NCBI RefSeq assembly: GCF_002775205.1
Contig: NC_036457.1
Span: forward strand, 1 to 64,000
Direction: 5' to 3'
Origin: Xiphophorus maculatus
Lineage: Eukaryota > Chordata > Actinopteri > Cyprinodontiformes > Poeciliidae
DNA: 64,000 bases
The position numbers and the translations under genes were made by a program. Of the stretch, positions 11,485 through 22,282 are shown piece by piece. Position 1 is the stretch's first letter. Each line of letters begins with the position of its first letter. Under the pieces are notes generated by a model. The model had not been told where the DNA came from. It searched no databases and worked only from the letters and a program-made list of their open reading frames with translations.

Positions 11485-11491
11485 TATAAAA
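11485..11491 (+). promoter_or_regulatory. TATA box of the LTR promoter
   Basis: CCCTATAAAAGG context, about 1.2 kb into the LTR. The same motif is kept in LTR copy 1 (2404-2412, minus strand). Transcription would start about 25-30 bp downstream, near 11515. Confidence 0.65.
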
Positions 11492-12589
11492 GGTGGGTGC
11501 AAAAGAGGAACCTTTCGTTGGATCCTCCGGGCAGCTGCGAGCCAAGATCGAGATGGACAAAGAACTCTGCAGCTGAAGAAGAGCCGGGGCCACGGAGCCG
11601 AAGACTGTCCGGCCATGGGGACCAACCCGTCAGCCCCACAACCTGTGGCTTCAAATCGCACTTCTCTCATCAGCTGGGTTCAGACCCCAAAGACAAAGAT
11701 GAAGACAAAGGCAAAGACAAAGAAGAAGAACTGGTGCCTTTTTTCCTGCCAGCACCAAGTCCTGTGTGACCTCACCATCCATGCGGAGAAGAAGCTCATC
11801 AGACCTACAGAGATTCCTGCCTTCGCCGATCAACATCTTCCTCCTGCTGCAACATCTTCATCATCATCAAGCCAGGTCTGGGGTTCGAAACGTCAAACTC
11901 CGTCCGTCTCTCTCAAAGGTTCCCTTTTTTAGTTCTCAGTATCAGCAGTAGGGAAAGATAGACTAGATGATTGATTTTACTTATTTGATTATTTCTGCTA
12001 CTGAATTAAGCTGTACTGACCCTTGCAAAACTGCCTTACTAATAAAATATTTAGCATAAAGAAAATCTAAAAGATGTTGTGGACATTCAGTTAATGAGTC
12101 ACCTTAAAGTTCTTTGATGGTTGTAAAATAGCTGTGATGTTTGATTCTGGAGAGGAAGAAGAGGAAAATGTTTTTAGGTTGCTGGTAGCCCAAATTTAAA
12201 ACGTCATCCTTGGGACTCGCCCGAGTCACTAAAACCTACCTGGTTCAATAACAAATGCAAGTTGTAAAATAGAGAACGAGCGACCGTTAACAGGTGTGCT
12301 CTGTGAAACTAGTTGGCTGTAGGCTGCTCAGTCTGGCTAATTCACAGGGGGAAGAAGGGTGAGACACCTGGATGTAGGCCGTCAGAAAACCAGGCGAATC
12401 GCTTCTCGAAACCAGCTTAAACAGAGTTTACTTCAGTTCTGGACAGGGTAAATCCCAGCAGATTTAGGAAACTCAATTAACCCGTTAGAAGGAGAGCTGG
12501 TAGCACATCTCCCCTCTCAGAAGAGGAAGCAGAGAGTGAGAGAGTAGAGACAGAAAGGAGGGGGGGGGGGTGTTGCGCAACAACAGTAT

Positions 12590-12950
12590 CTTTTTATGAC
12601 ACACAACTATGTTGACAGTTGTACTTGTTACATTGCATTCATATTCATAATAAAATCGTTTTCTAATTTCTTTTTTGCACATTGGATTTCTTTTGTGGAA
12701 GGTTATAAAAAGAGTCTTCTTTTTTGTTTCACTGGACACAACTTGGTAAATTCCTTTTATTAAATGCACTATACACCAAGGCAAATTTTTTTAAGCACTT
12801 GTGATTTATTTTTGGGGATGTCAAAGTAAGGGATTGTTCTTTGTTGACAGAATACAAAATAAATACATTTTGAATAAAGTTTAGAGCCTGTTTATGATTT
12901 GCTGTTGCACTGTAAATAAATTGATTGGCCATAATACTGAAAAACATGTA
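12590..12950. other. Non-coding AT-rich stretch
   Basis: No gene or repeat recognised between the GTAT duplicate of the LTR and the small palindromic MITE. Confidence 0.5.
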
Positions 12951-13028
12951 CAGTACAGACCAAAGGTTTGGACACACCTTCTCATTGAATTCAATGAGAA
13001 AGTGTATCCAAACTTTTGGTCTGTACTG
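12951..13028. mobile_element. Palindromic Tc1/mariner MITE, 78 bp
   Basis: An almost perfect inverted repeat, starting CAGTACAGACCAAAGGTTTG and ending in its complement, flanked by TA at 12949-12950 and 13029-13030. The termini match a common fish Tc1-like end. It has no coding capacity and would fold into one hairpin. Confidence 0.9.
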
Positions 13029-13471
13029 TATATGTCAAGAGTAAGGACAACATTTGTACTCTTATCAAATTAATACCAACTGCAAACAATAGCATATTGG
13101 TTATCTGTTACTAATAACATGATTAAAACATTGCTTGTACATGTAACACTCCTGTCCATTCATCAACAGTTTCCTTGAACAAGTAAGGCTAAGAAAACAG
13201 AGCCTGCAAATGTTGGTACTATTTAGTACTGTTTTGAACAGGAGGCTAGTATTTTCCATTTAATAAATAAGATTAAACACATAGAAATGAATAAATTGAC
13301 CTTGACCACAACATTGAAGGAAACTAAAATGTATAGTCTTTTTAGGTAAACCATGGAAACAAATTGTAACTCATTCATGCATTTTAGTTTTACAATCAGT
13401 CTTTACACAGGACATATAGACATAATATCTGACTTGTTAGATGTTTTGTGGACCTGGGTGACTTAGAGAAA

Positions 13472-14754
13472 CTATTCGCTCAGCCCATCACTGATCATTT
13501 GACGGAGTCTTACATAAAGATTAATAATTTCATACACATCATCTGTCATTACCAGTCTGTGCTCAGTCATGAGTTCAGTACATAAGTGAAATACATCGAC
13601 ATCACAGGGAAAGTCCTTGAAACAACATTCTTCTATACATATTTCCAGCTTTGTTAGATTAGCAGACTGTAAAAAGTTTGGAACCCCATACAGGTTGAGA
13701 ACACCATGCATTAATGTGGGACGACCAGGAGGAGCCCGAGGATTATTTGTAGATCGTATACGATGGTCATTCCATGTATGGACAACTTGATCCAGCTCCA
13801 CCTGTTTGATAAAAAAAAAAACGGGAAAAAAATAAGAAAATAGTTGTTAGAAAACAAATTCATGCTTTTGTATTATTTGTAACTTATTTCAAATTTGTGT
13901 GCTGAAAGCAAGAAGTAAATTTATAATACCTGTATTGTTTGTAGGAAGCAAAACTGGATCAGTGATTTGTCCAGAAAGCTGTCAACAAAATAGCCATCGG
14001 CTTTAAGCTGGTCGAAATGGTCCATCCAAAACTGGGCACATTCACTTCTTAAAGTGCACCACCATCGCTCTATCCTTTGATTTCTTGTACTCGGACCGAG
14101 AATAACAGATTCAAAACCATTTTCATTCTCGGTGTTGTGCAGAAATCTTTGCATTGCTGCCACATAAGTGTTCTCTGTGCCATGATCCATTCGTATCTTT
14201 TGTGGAAATCCATTATACTCCATCACAGCATCAATGAAATAGCCAGCAATAATGTGAGGGTCACTATTAGTCTTATTAGCTTCTAGCCAGATCATTTTCC
14301 TCAAAAAGCCATCTATGCATCCATTAATACATATCCCATAAGGCTTTAATTTGTCGTACCCATTGATGTGCCAGACATAGTTTGGTCCCCGACTGACATA
14401 TAAGCGTCGTCTCAAGCGATTTTGTGCACGCAGGTCAACCCCGTTGGGATCCAATAGGCGCATCAAAAGACGTACTGTTTCCCTGTCTGTGACTATGCCA
14501 GCCATCCAACATTTCTGGTGCATCCACCTGTAGCCGTGCTGTCTCCCAGATCCATTTAGTTGTTGCTCAATAAAAGAGGCCACTTCTGCAACATCTGTCT
14601 TATTTTTTCTACGCCAAAGGCGCTTCTTTTACAGTCTTCTCTCCAGCGTCCGGAGACTTAATTTAACATTATGGGTTTCTTCCAAAACTCGCAAGATTTC
14701 AAGATTAGTAAAACCACTTCTGAAGTATTGCTCAATGATATTATCAATATCCAT
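13472..14754 (-). pseudogene. Integrase-core (DDE/rve) transposase-like gene, two exons, one nonsense codon
   Basis: Exon A is 14754-13930 (ATG at 14754), with donor CAG|GTATTA; exon B is 13801-13472, after a polypyrimidine acceptor ending CAAACAG. Phase is 0 across the join, giving 385 codons including the stop. Residues 1-41 form a helix-turn-helix-like segment. The core has acidic residues in HINGYDKL, RMDHGTEN and NQRIERWW, a D...D-38-E layout typical of retroviral-type integrase folds. Codon 42 is TAA (14631-14629), the only lesion seen. I recognise the protein from fish genomes, where similar proteins occur as eukaryotic IS3-like transposases or as isolated integrase-domain genes; which one is not settled. 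A perfect 106-bp palindrome lies 49 bp upstream. Either a freshly dead transposase gene or one using readthrough or a downstream start. Confidence 0.75.
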
Positions 14755-14802
14755 TTCTTTCTATCAAGTTGAGCATATCTCAAGCTATAGGGCCAACTCA
14801 AG

Positions 14803-14908
14803 TTATCTCATTATAATGAGATAGTATCTCATTATTTTGAGATAGTATCTCATTATAATGAGATACTATCTCAAAATAATGAGATACTATCTCATTATAA
14901 TGAGATAA
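14803..14908. repeat. Perfect 106-bp palindrome
   Basis: Two 44-bp arms flank the 18-bp palindrome ATCTCATTATAATGAGAT; the arms are exact reverse complements of each other. The unit ATCTCATTATAATGAGAT occurs three times. It could form a cruciform. It lies just upstream of the integrase-like gene and 16 bp before the possible terminus at 14925. Confidence 0.95.
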
Positions 14909-14924
14909 TTTTTTTTTTTTTTAC

Positions 14925-14951
14925 AGAGTGGCGGAAACGGGCTTCCATATG
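14925..14951 (-). other. Possible transposon terminus near the integrase gene
   Basis: GTGGCGGAAACGGGCTTCCA follows a T14 run and the palindrome. I recall this as a recurrent fish sequence bordering similar elements, so it may be the outer end of the transposon carrying the integrase gene. No matching inverted end was found on the other side, so the call is tentative. Confidence 0.35.
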
Positions 14952-15330
14952 AAACAGCCAGATTAGATCACTGAGGATCTGCAGTAATTATTTTGAGCGA
15001 AGTTGTTATTAAAAACCATACGGGCAGTTTAATGGATTCTGCTAACTAGGTTAAACCCTTTTCAGCTGAAAGACTCATTCTGTCTGATTTTCATTTGAAA
15101 TGTTTTTTATAATGGACATATTGGGAAGACTGCAACTGGCTAGCTGTAGTGCAGTATGTGTTAATGTTTCTGCAGTTTCAAATTGTCAAATTTAATAAAC
15201 ATGAAACTTTCCAATAATGTAAACAGCAGCTTAATTTCCTCTTAAATTTAGTAGCAATTATCTCTATGACATACTGTTGCATCTTGTATACGTTGAGTAA
15301 ATTTACCTAATTAGGTACTTTCGAAGCTGG
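14952..15330. other. Non-coding stretch
   Basis: AT-rich with no gene or repeat recognised. Confidence 0.5.
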
Positions 15331-15440
15331 ATATCGATTAGTCATTAAGAGTTAGCATCATTAGCTGCGTTTCTATTAAGAATTATCATCATTAGCTGTG
15401 TCTCTATTAAGAATTAGCATCATTAGCTTTGTTTATATTA
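15331..15440. repeat. 31-bp tandem repeat, 3 diverged copies
   Basis: Units of the type ATTAAGAATTAGCATCATTAGCT occur three times with a spacing of about 31 bp. They overlap the left end of a possible MITE. Confidence 0.65.
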
Positions 15441-15829
15441 CAAAATGTGCCCAAAAACATTGTCAATATTCCTCTAAAGTTGAAAAAACACAATTTCCCA
15501 GTTGTGGTGTTTCCATTAAATACAAACTAAAATAAAATCATAGGTGAATAACGATAAGTAATTAAAAAACATGATCCTCCAACTATTTCCTGTTGTCTTC
15601 TTCGTGGTTTGAACAGCATCCGGCTGTTGATCATGTGACTCGCGATGCGAAAAACGTGTTTCCATTGCTGTTTTGCTAAATAAACTGCCTTTGATAACAA
15701 TCCCATCCAAGGGCCAAAACATTTTTAGCGAAAAACAAGATTGTTTTTCAGAATTTGCGTGTCTTCATTAAGTGAATTTATTACAATAAGTCAAATTGCG
15801 CAATTATATGGTCAATGGAAACGCAGCTA
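15360..15829. mobile_element. Possible MITE with AGCTGCGTTTC termini
   Basis: The left AGCTGCGTTTCTATT and the right AATGGAAACGCAGCT are inverted copies, and the right end is a recurrent fish MITE terminus. The left arm is disturbed by the 31-bp repeat and no clear target duplication is visible. Confidence 0.45.
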
Positions 15830-18147
15830 CAGTGAGCAGCTTCTAATGCTATTTATTTACAAAACATATTACGTTACTACTGACATTAAATTTAATGCTG
15901 ATGTGTGATTTTCTGTATTTTACTACTTCATTGTGCTTCCTATTTTGTATTCTCTCTTACTTTATGTTTAGCATTTTAGCCAGCACTTATTATTTTTAAA
16001 TTGCTTTATGACTTTCTTGTGTTTTTATGGTGTCAACACTTTGAAACAGCTTGTTGTTAAAATGTTCTATACAAATAAAACTTTATTTAGATTTTTTTTT
16101 ATTTTGACATAAATAAAGTTTACTTGGCTTAGCTAAGAAAAATGCAACAAGACTCAAGTGAAGTCTGTAAATCAAACTTATCTTTATTTTTGGGCCACAT
16201 CATGAATGTCCTCAAAGTGTTGGTTGTGGCAGAAATTATTAATAAATTATTCTTAAAGCTAACACTGACAAAGTTAAAAGACTTAAAATATTGTAGCCCT
16301 CTAAATTTGTAGCAAATTTAATCAAATTTTGATTAAATTTGGATGCTAAATTTAATATTTAGCATTCAAGGAATTTCTACAAGCAAAAACAAATTAAATT
16401 TGACTGGTAAAATAATATTAATATATATATTTCTGTGTCTCTCTTGGTTCTGGAGGGCCACAGAAATAGCTTTGGCGGGCTGGTTTTGACACATGGTGTA
16501 AATGCTTCAAATCTCTTTTGTCCAGGATATTTTTGCTACCTACCAACCTTTTTATATTTTAATTTTAGAGTAATTCAGGTCTAAAACAACCTCTCTTGTA
16601 ACATATTATTAAGAAATATTTTTGTGTCAAGTGCTGAATAGCAAAGATTTGATTCAAACCACAGCAGATGGAAGCACGAATCTTTAAAAATGTCTTTTAT
16701 GTTCACATGACTTAATTATGTAGAGTAAGTTTATTCTTGTGCTACATAATATGTTTTTGTACATCTTGTAAGGTGTAATAAATCACTATTTTTGTAAATT
16801 AGCCATGCATGTTGTCACTTTAGTGGTTTAATCCTGTAAAGTGGGACATTTAGCCTTCAGCAAACCGGTTTTAAATCTGTTTACATCCTTGTCCAGGTGC
16901 CGTATTTCACCTGAGTAACCACATCAGTGTCTTCTGCTGACAACAAAAAGAAATGAGGATCTAAAACTGGGATGACCAAAAACAACACAGTGTTTTATTT
17001 GTTTGTTGGTTTAAAGCCACGTGGAGATAAAAAAAAATGAAGGTGATTCATTCCAGAAAAAGGGTTTAAATTGTAAATGTTTTCAAACACAAACCTCCCA
17101 CTTTTACATAAAATGTTAATTTTGAATAAAACTTCAACCAGTCCTGTTGCAGTAATGAGTGCCTAGCATATCTCTAATCAGTGATTCACCTCAGGTCTCC
17201 TGCTCTGACCTTGGTGAGGTAATTTATCCAGCCAACTACTCATCCATGTCTTCTGATAATTATCAGAGTGCTGCTGGAGTCCAACTGTGACAGCTTCAGT
17301 CCAGTTCAAACAAAGCTTGGCTGCAAGGAAACGACTTAAATAAAACAATCACAGTACCAAATCGCAAAAAATAATAGGAAAAAATGAAAATAAGTTATGT
17401 ACAAATATGAGTCTTATGAAGATAGCTTTCCATATGATGAAGCATAATTTGTGCTTCACCATATTGTAAAAAGAGTAAGAAGATGGCAAATAAAAGTCTG
17501 ATAAAAGCGTTATTTTGTATTACCTCAAGTCTACAACTCGTATAAGGGCTAATCAGTTCATCCTCATCCAACATCTAGGTCAATTTGTAATCAGTGGCAT
17601 GGTTCTAAATTTATGCCTGCTCCATTTCCATTTTAGACTCTTCTTCCATCAAAATATATCCAAATGAGAGTAAGTGTTATGCTACCAAGGGGTTTAGATT
17701 CACAGATTATGGTTTGTTAACTTCACTTCATTTTCACCAAATCTTAATATGATTTTCCACACTGTTTAAATTTCTTCATGAACTTTCTTACGCGCAGATG
17801 TTTACTTTACATTGTTTGATCAAAGGTGTGAAGTCTAAATATACACACATTTGAGTCAAGACATGCTACTTCATACCGGAAATAAACATTTTTGATTAAT
17901 TAAAACCATTTGAGAGAAATTGTTTAAGAACAATCTTATAAAGTGTAAATGATTTCATGCCTTATTATGGCAAACAGAAATAATCTCTGACCATTTATTT
18001 TTATTTTGACTGTCGCTTTTGTATTTTACTACAAATTTACAGTTATATCAGAGCTAAAGTAGCTATGGACTCCTTGCAGCGTGACGTCATGCGCAAGACT
18101 CCGCCCCCATCTCCACGTTGGAGGGCAAAAAGCTGCTGGCTGACAAT
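15830..18147. other. Non-coding stretch, no gene recognised
   Basis: AT-rich with scattered short palindromes, for example near 16315-16341 (CAAATTTAATC and its complement). No splice-supported coding segment, RNA gene or known element was seen. Confidence 0.5.
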
Positions 18148-18162
18148 GACTACAATTGGTTT
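18148..18162. repeat. Left target duplication of the I-type LINE
   Basis: GACTACAATTGGTTT matches GACTACCATTGGTTT at 24426-24440 with one mismatch, marking the target site of the LINE. Confidence 0.75.
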
Positions 18163-18557
18163 AATATTTCAGAAAGAACATCTAATTATCTCAGTATATA
18201 TGCAGTAGAATTATGTGCTATATTAATAGCTTTAGAATGGGTGGAGGATACTAATATAAATAAAATAATAGTTTGTAGTGATTCATTATCTGCATTGTTG
18301 AGTATTGAAAAGGGATTTACAACTAATCATCAAAATATATTATATGAGATTATGGCTGTTCATCATAAAATTTGTGAACAAAATAAAAATGTAATATTAT
18401 TTTGGACTCCTGCTCATGTGGGCATTTTGGGTAATGGAAGAGCAGATAAGTTGGCTAAGGAGGCTATTAAGAAAGAAGATATTGATATGCCAGTAAAGTT
18501 ATCTAAATCTGAAGGCAAAAGTATAGTTTGGAGAGAAAGCAAGAAGATATGGAAAAA
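18163..18557 (+). pseudogene. I-type LINE fragment, RNase H region (left half)
   Basis: The frame encodes an RNase H domain: AVELCAILIALEWVE, IVCSDSLSALLSI and LFWTPAHVGILGNGRADKLA carry the expected acidic and His residues and the trailing GNxxAD motif. RNase H after the reverse transcriptase is typical of I-clade (Nimb-like) LINEs. The element is 5'-truncated at 18163, right after its target duplicate. The frame is interrupted after ESKKIWKN by a 5.4-kb insertion, and continues at 23971. Confidence 0.85.
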
Positions 18558-19661
18558 TGGAGCCTTGGCGAAAATTCAAACTGGGAGACTCGACCAGCTT
18601 CACCACATCATCTAATCACTACGCCCGACCGCAGCCAATCCGGACCGGAGCTTCACGCCGCTCCAGCCAATCGTCGTCCAAAGACACCTTCAAAAGTCCG
18701 AGCTACCCTGGGGTCTTCCTGCTCGTCAGCCGTGCTTCGAACCTACGTGAACGCTTCTCCTACCTCTCCGTCATTCAGTCAACAAGTTTCAGCTGCCTTC
18801 CGTCCGCCCAGATCCAGGCAGTATCCCTCACCGGCCGGCTGCGCTCCTGTCGACTCCCCGCCACTCCTCACCAATCTAACCGCCCTCATCACGCCTTCCT
18901 TCGGCCTCCATCGGCGACGACGAGCCGGAATTTTCCGTCCTCCCCTCGTTGACGTCGCAGTCTTCCGCTATCTGCCCGGTTCCCCGCTCCGGCTCACCAT
19001 AGGCTGCTGCGGCTCATTGGCGCTGTCCCCCGCAGCAAGCGCTGGTTGTCTCCACGATCCGCCGTGGCTGCACCGACGCACGTCGGCTCTTCCTGCTCGT
19101 CCCACCATGGACTCGATCCGTTGCCCGATCGTCTCTCCCAGTTCACCTACGAGAGGACGTCGCATCAGACCGCTACGCTCACCTCCACCTATCTCGGCTC
19201 GCAGCTGGCTTGTCAGCCTCATCAACCCGCAGCTTCATCTGCGCCCATTGGGCGTCGTCTAGGTAAGACGTACCTGCTCCTGACTCGTTCATTCTCCCTT
19301 CGCTTTAGTCTCTGTCAGCGTACCAGTGCCTTTAACTCACGTTTACCACGCCTCCTATCGCCGGTCAGTCTTGGCATTTCCAGGGTCGCGACTAGCTCGT
19401 TCCGTTAGTTCCCCGCTCAGGCCGCTGTAGCCCTCTCTTCCCTCTGTTGCTAAGCTCGCTCCAAATTCTGTCAGTAGTTCCAGTTTGCATTTCAGCTCAT
19501 TCTGGCCTCCGCCCCAGCTGCCGCTGGTCTCCTAATCGCAGCACCATTTTCTTTAAGCTTTTCACGACTAGTAGAGGGGATCCGCCTAAAGTTCCATATA
19601 AAACGCACCTGAAAACAAACGGAGTTATGGGCAATCTTTTATTTACAATTTCTCTTTCTGG

Positions 19662-19682
19662 GAAAAAAAAAAAAAAAAAAAA
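19662..19682. repeat. A21 run inside the 4.98-kb unit
   Basis: A pure A tract after TTTCTGGG. It may mark the tail of a retroposed insertion within the unit, but no target duplication was found. Confidence 0.6.
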
Positions 19683-22282
19683 AGCTGTGCTGCCCCTTCT
19701 ACTCCAGATCCATGCAAGCAGCCCATCCACACAGATGGCAGAGCGTCCGAGTGCTGCAGCTCCAAAATGGTGCAGTCATCAGGTGTCTGAAAGAGAAAAT
19801 ACCTTAACCATGGACCCAGCAGGTAGATTACCCGAGAGCAGAGACGCAGCCTACCTAGATCCGCGCTTATATCTGGTGAACCAGGTGGAAGCGTAACAAC
19901 GCTGCAGGAACACACGAATGGCTTCATTAGTAGGTCCAGCATCCACAACAACCGCAATCCCAGCCATTGACCGTAGATGGCTTGACGATCTCAGTTGTGC
20001 AATCAGGAACACAAGCCACCCAGGCAGCCGACATACACGGGGAGAAACAGTCATGCACACACACCTTAGCAGCACCATCAATAACGGGGCCGCTCCTGGT
20101 GCACAAAGCGGGGAGGATGGTTCTCCTTCCCCCTCAGTCGGGCCAATGTCTCACCCCGAGTAGTCTGATCATCAGAAGCCGCTCGTAGGCTCTCTAATTT
20201 TGCAGCTTCATTGCAGCCAGACCGGATCTCATCTGCGTACTTTCCAGTCGTCAATCTTAACCTCCACCCTCGAACAGTCAGCTTCACCTGCACAGCGATA
20301 CGAACTTCACGAGTCCTCTTTCAAGTGATTCATAGTTCACATCGCCGCTCGCTCTGACAGCTTTCTTTCCTCGTCATCCATTGGTTCCGACCCATATCAA
20401 GGAGGCATACACACAGTTGGTACGCAGACATGCGCGCTAGGTGATCAGCGTCATCTGTACAGCCGTCAGTTCGATACATGCGACGGGATAAAACCAGCCA
20501 ATGTTCTTCTGGTAAATGGATGGTCAGTAATTACCGCTGGAGCTAGTCGTAGCCGACCACAAAGCTCGCTCGTATAAAACAAGCCTCCCGTTCCCCGATA
20601 ATCCGACTGCTTACCACCAAGCCGGACAGTCGCTGGCAATATGGCTCACGAAGATCTAACTTCCCTGTTATGTGGCCGATTACCTAAAAGCGTTTCGGTA
20701 ATCCCTTTCTGTTGGTCGCTACCAGCCGTTGGAGCAGGACGTATGGCGATCCTCATTGGCAGGAAACTAACCTCCGGCCCGACGTCGACTCTCGGTCTCG
20801 TGTCCGTGCTGTAGTCTACCGCGCAGTAGGAATCCTGACTTGTTCTACCCTTTTCCTTGCGTTCTCTAAAGAGCTTTTGGGGGATTTACAGGCCCCTATT
20901 ATTTAGCGATCCAACTTCGTCTCATTGCCCCAGCATAAGATAAAAACACTCCAGGATTTCGAGAATTACATCCACGCATTCATCCGTAGTTGCATTAATT
21001 AATTAATTAGTTAAGCAGGATTCGTATATCCGTACAACTTAATCATATTACAGCAGATCACAGGCAGCCAGTCTGTCCCTCCAGGTCCAGTTATAACTCC
21101 CACATCTGCCTCCGTGCAAAGCATTCTTACAGCTTCCCTTCTTCAGTTCTTTCCTACATCCGCAGTCTGCTCGCTGGAAGCAACTTTCACGCTAAGCTTT
21201 AGCAACCTACCACATCATCTAGTCTAGTCTGGTCATCTAGTCTAGTCGAACCCCGCTGTGAATTTCTTCTCAAGGGATTTCTAAGCATAGCTCCTCTAAT
21301 CCTGATAGCTGGAAACCCATCTCATTCCCATCACTTGGGAATCTTATCACTGCACACCAATCCGGCGCCTTCGTCCCCTACATCAGAGCTCCACTCATGC
21401 GCTTTCCTCCTAGCCTTCTATGGATTTCAGTTACGGAGTGAGTTCACACTGCATCTAAAGTATTCAATCAGTTAGAGACTATCTAACTCGATACTAAATT
21501 CTTCCCTGACCACTACAACCGCTGCCCGTTTCATCTGCCACCTCAGACTGATCTCAGCTGAGATCCTCCCCCTCGCCACTTCTCGGGCCATTCTTTTAGA
21601 ATAGGCGTTGCCACATCACCATCGTCAGGCGTCCCTTCAGCTTCTCTCCTTCAGCTCGGCCGCTGGTCATCCCCGGCCTTCTCATCCTATATCCTACCAA
21701 ATCTTTCAGCTGTGCTCGAAGCTCCACATGCAATGTCTGCAGGTGAGCATCTCTCCAAATTACTGGTGGTGGAGCCCTAGTCACCGTAAATAGCTACTTA
21801 ATGGTGAAATTCTTCTTTTTGTTCATTGGTCCCACAGTGACACTTAGTGGTTGATTTGTGCTTTATTTTGAAGAGCGGTAGATTTCTTCCTTGCGTATTT
21901 TGTGTTAGGCACTTCCTGTTTCGCTAACCACGCAGAGTCAGCGTTAGAGCCTGAAGAAAAAGAAAATTTGTAAAATAGTGCTCTTGGAAAGCAGAATGAG
22001 GTAGGAATGTGCGCAATTGTGTTTCGTGAACATTCATGTTTTATTTATACATTATGTATCCTTTATTTATGCTACAGTTTTCACGGTGTCTGACAAGAAA
22101 GGTCAAGATTAAACTGCACCCGTTCGGAACTCCCTGCATCTGGCTGTTCATTCCAAGAGGCCGCTACAGTCACCTCTAACATTTATTTCACACCTAGGGA
22201 AGCTAGCAGGGCCCAACAGGCCCTCAGCCCTGCCGGCTTGGCCTCGCAGTCCATCACGCTGCTTCGCCATCAGTCCCGCCAG

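Larger units (their letters stand above)
10289..12585 (+). mobile_element. Solo LTR, plus strand, long-LTR family copy 2
   Basis: It begins TGTCAAGAAAATCCGAGC and ends GCGCAACAACA, flanked by perfect 4-bp GTAT repeats (10285-10288 and 12586-12589). TATAAAA is at 11485-11491 and AATAAA at 12041-12046, giving U3 about 1.2 kb, R about 0.5 kb and U5 about 0.5 kb. It is the inverted counterpart of 1183-3699, differing mainly in tandem-repeat copy numbers. No internal region or second LTR in the same orientation is present, so it looks like a solo LTR left by recombination. A 4-bp duplication fits a retrovirus-like or gypsy element. Confidence 0.9.

Noticed and set aside
1183..12585. Giant DNA transposon with 2.4-kb terminal inverted repeats carrying a HECT gene
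   Set aside because: Each arm has LTR-type ends and promoter/polyA order, and the outer flanks do not match each other, whereas each arm has its own 4-bp duplication.
18528..19896. Ser/Pro/Arg-rich proteins at the start of the 4.98-kb unit
   Set aside because: Open in several overlapping frames because of base composition; no domain recognised, and the sister unit lacks most of the sequence.
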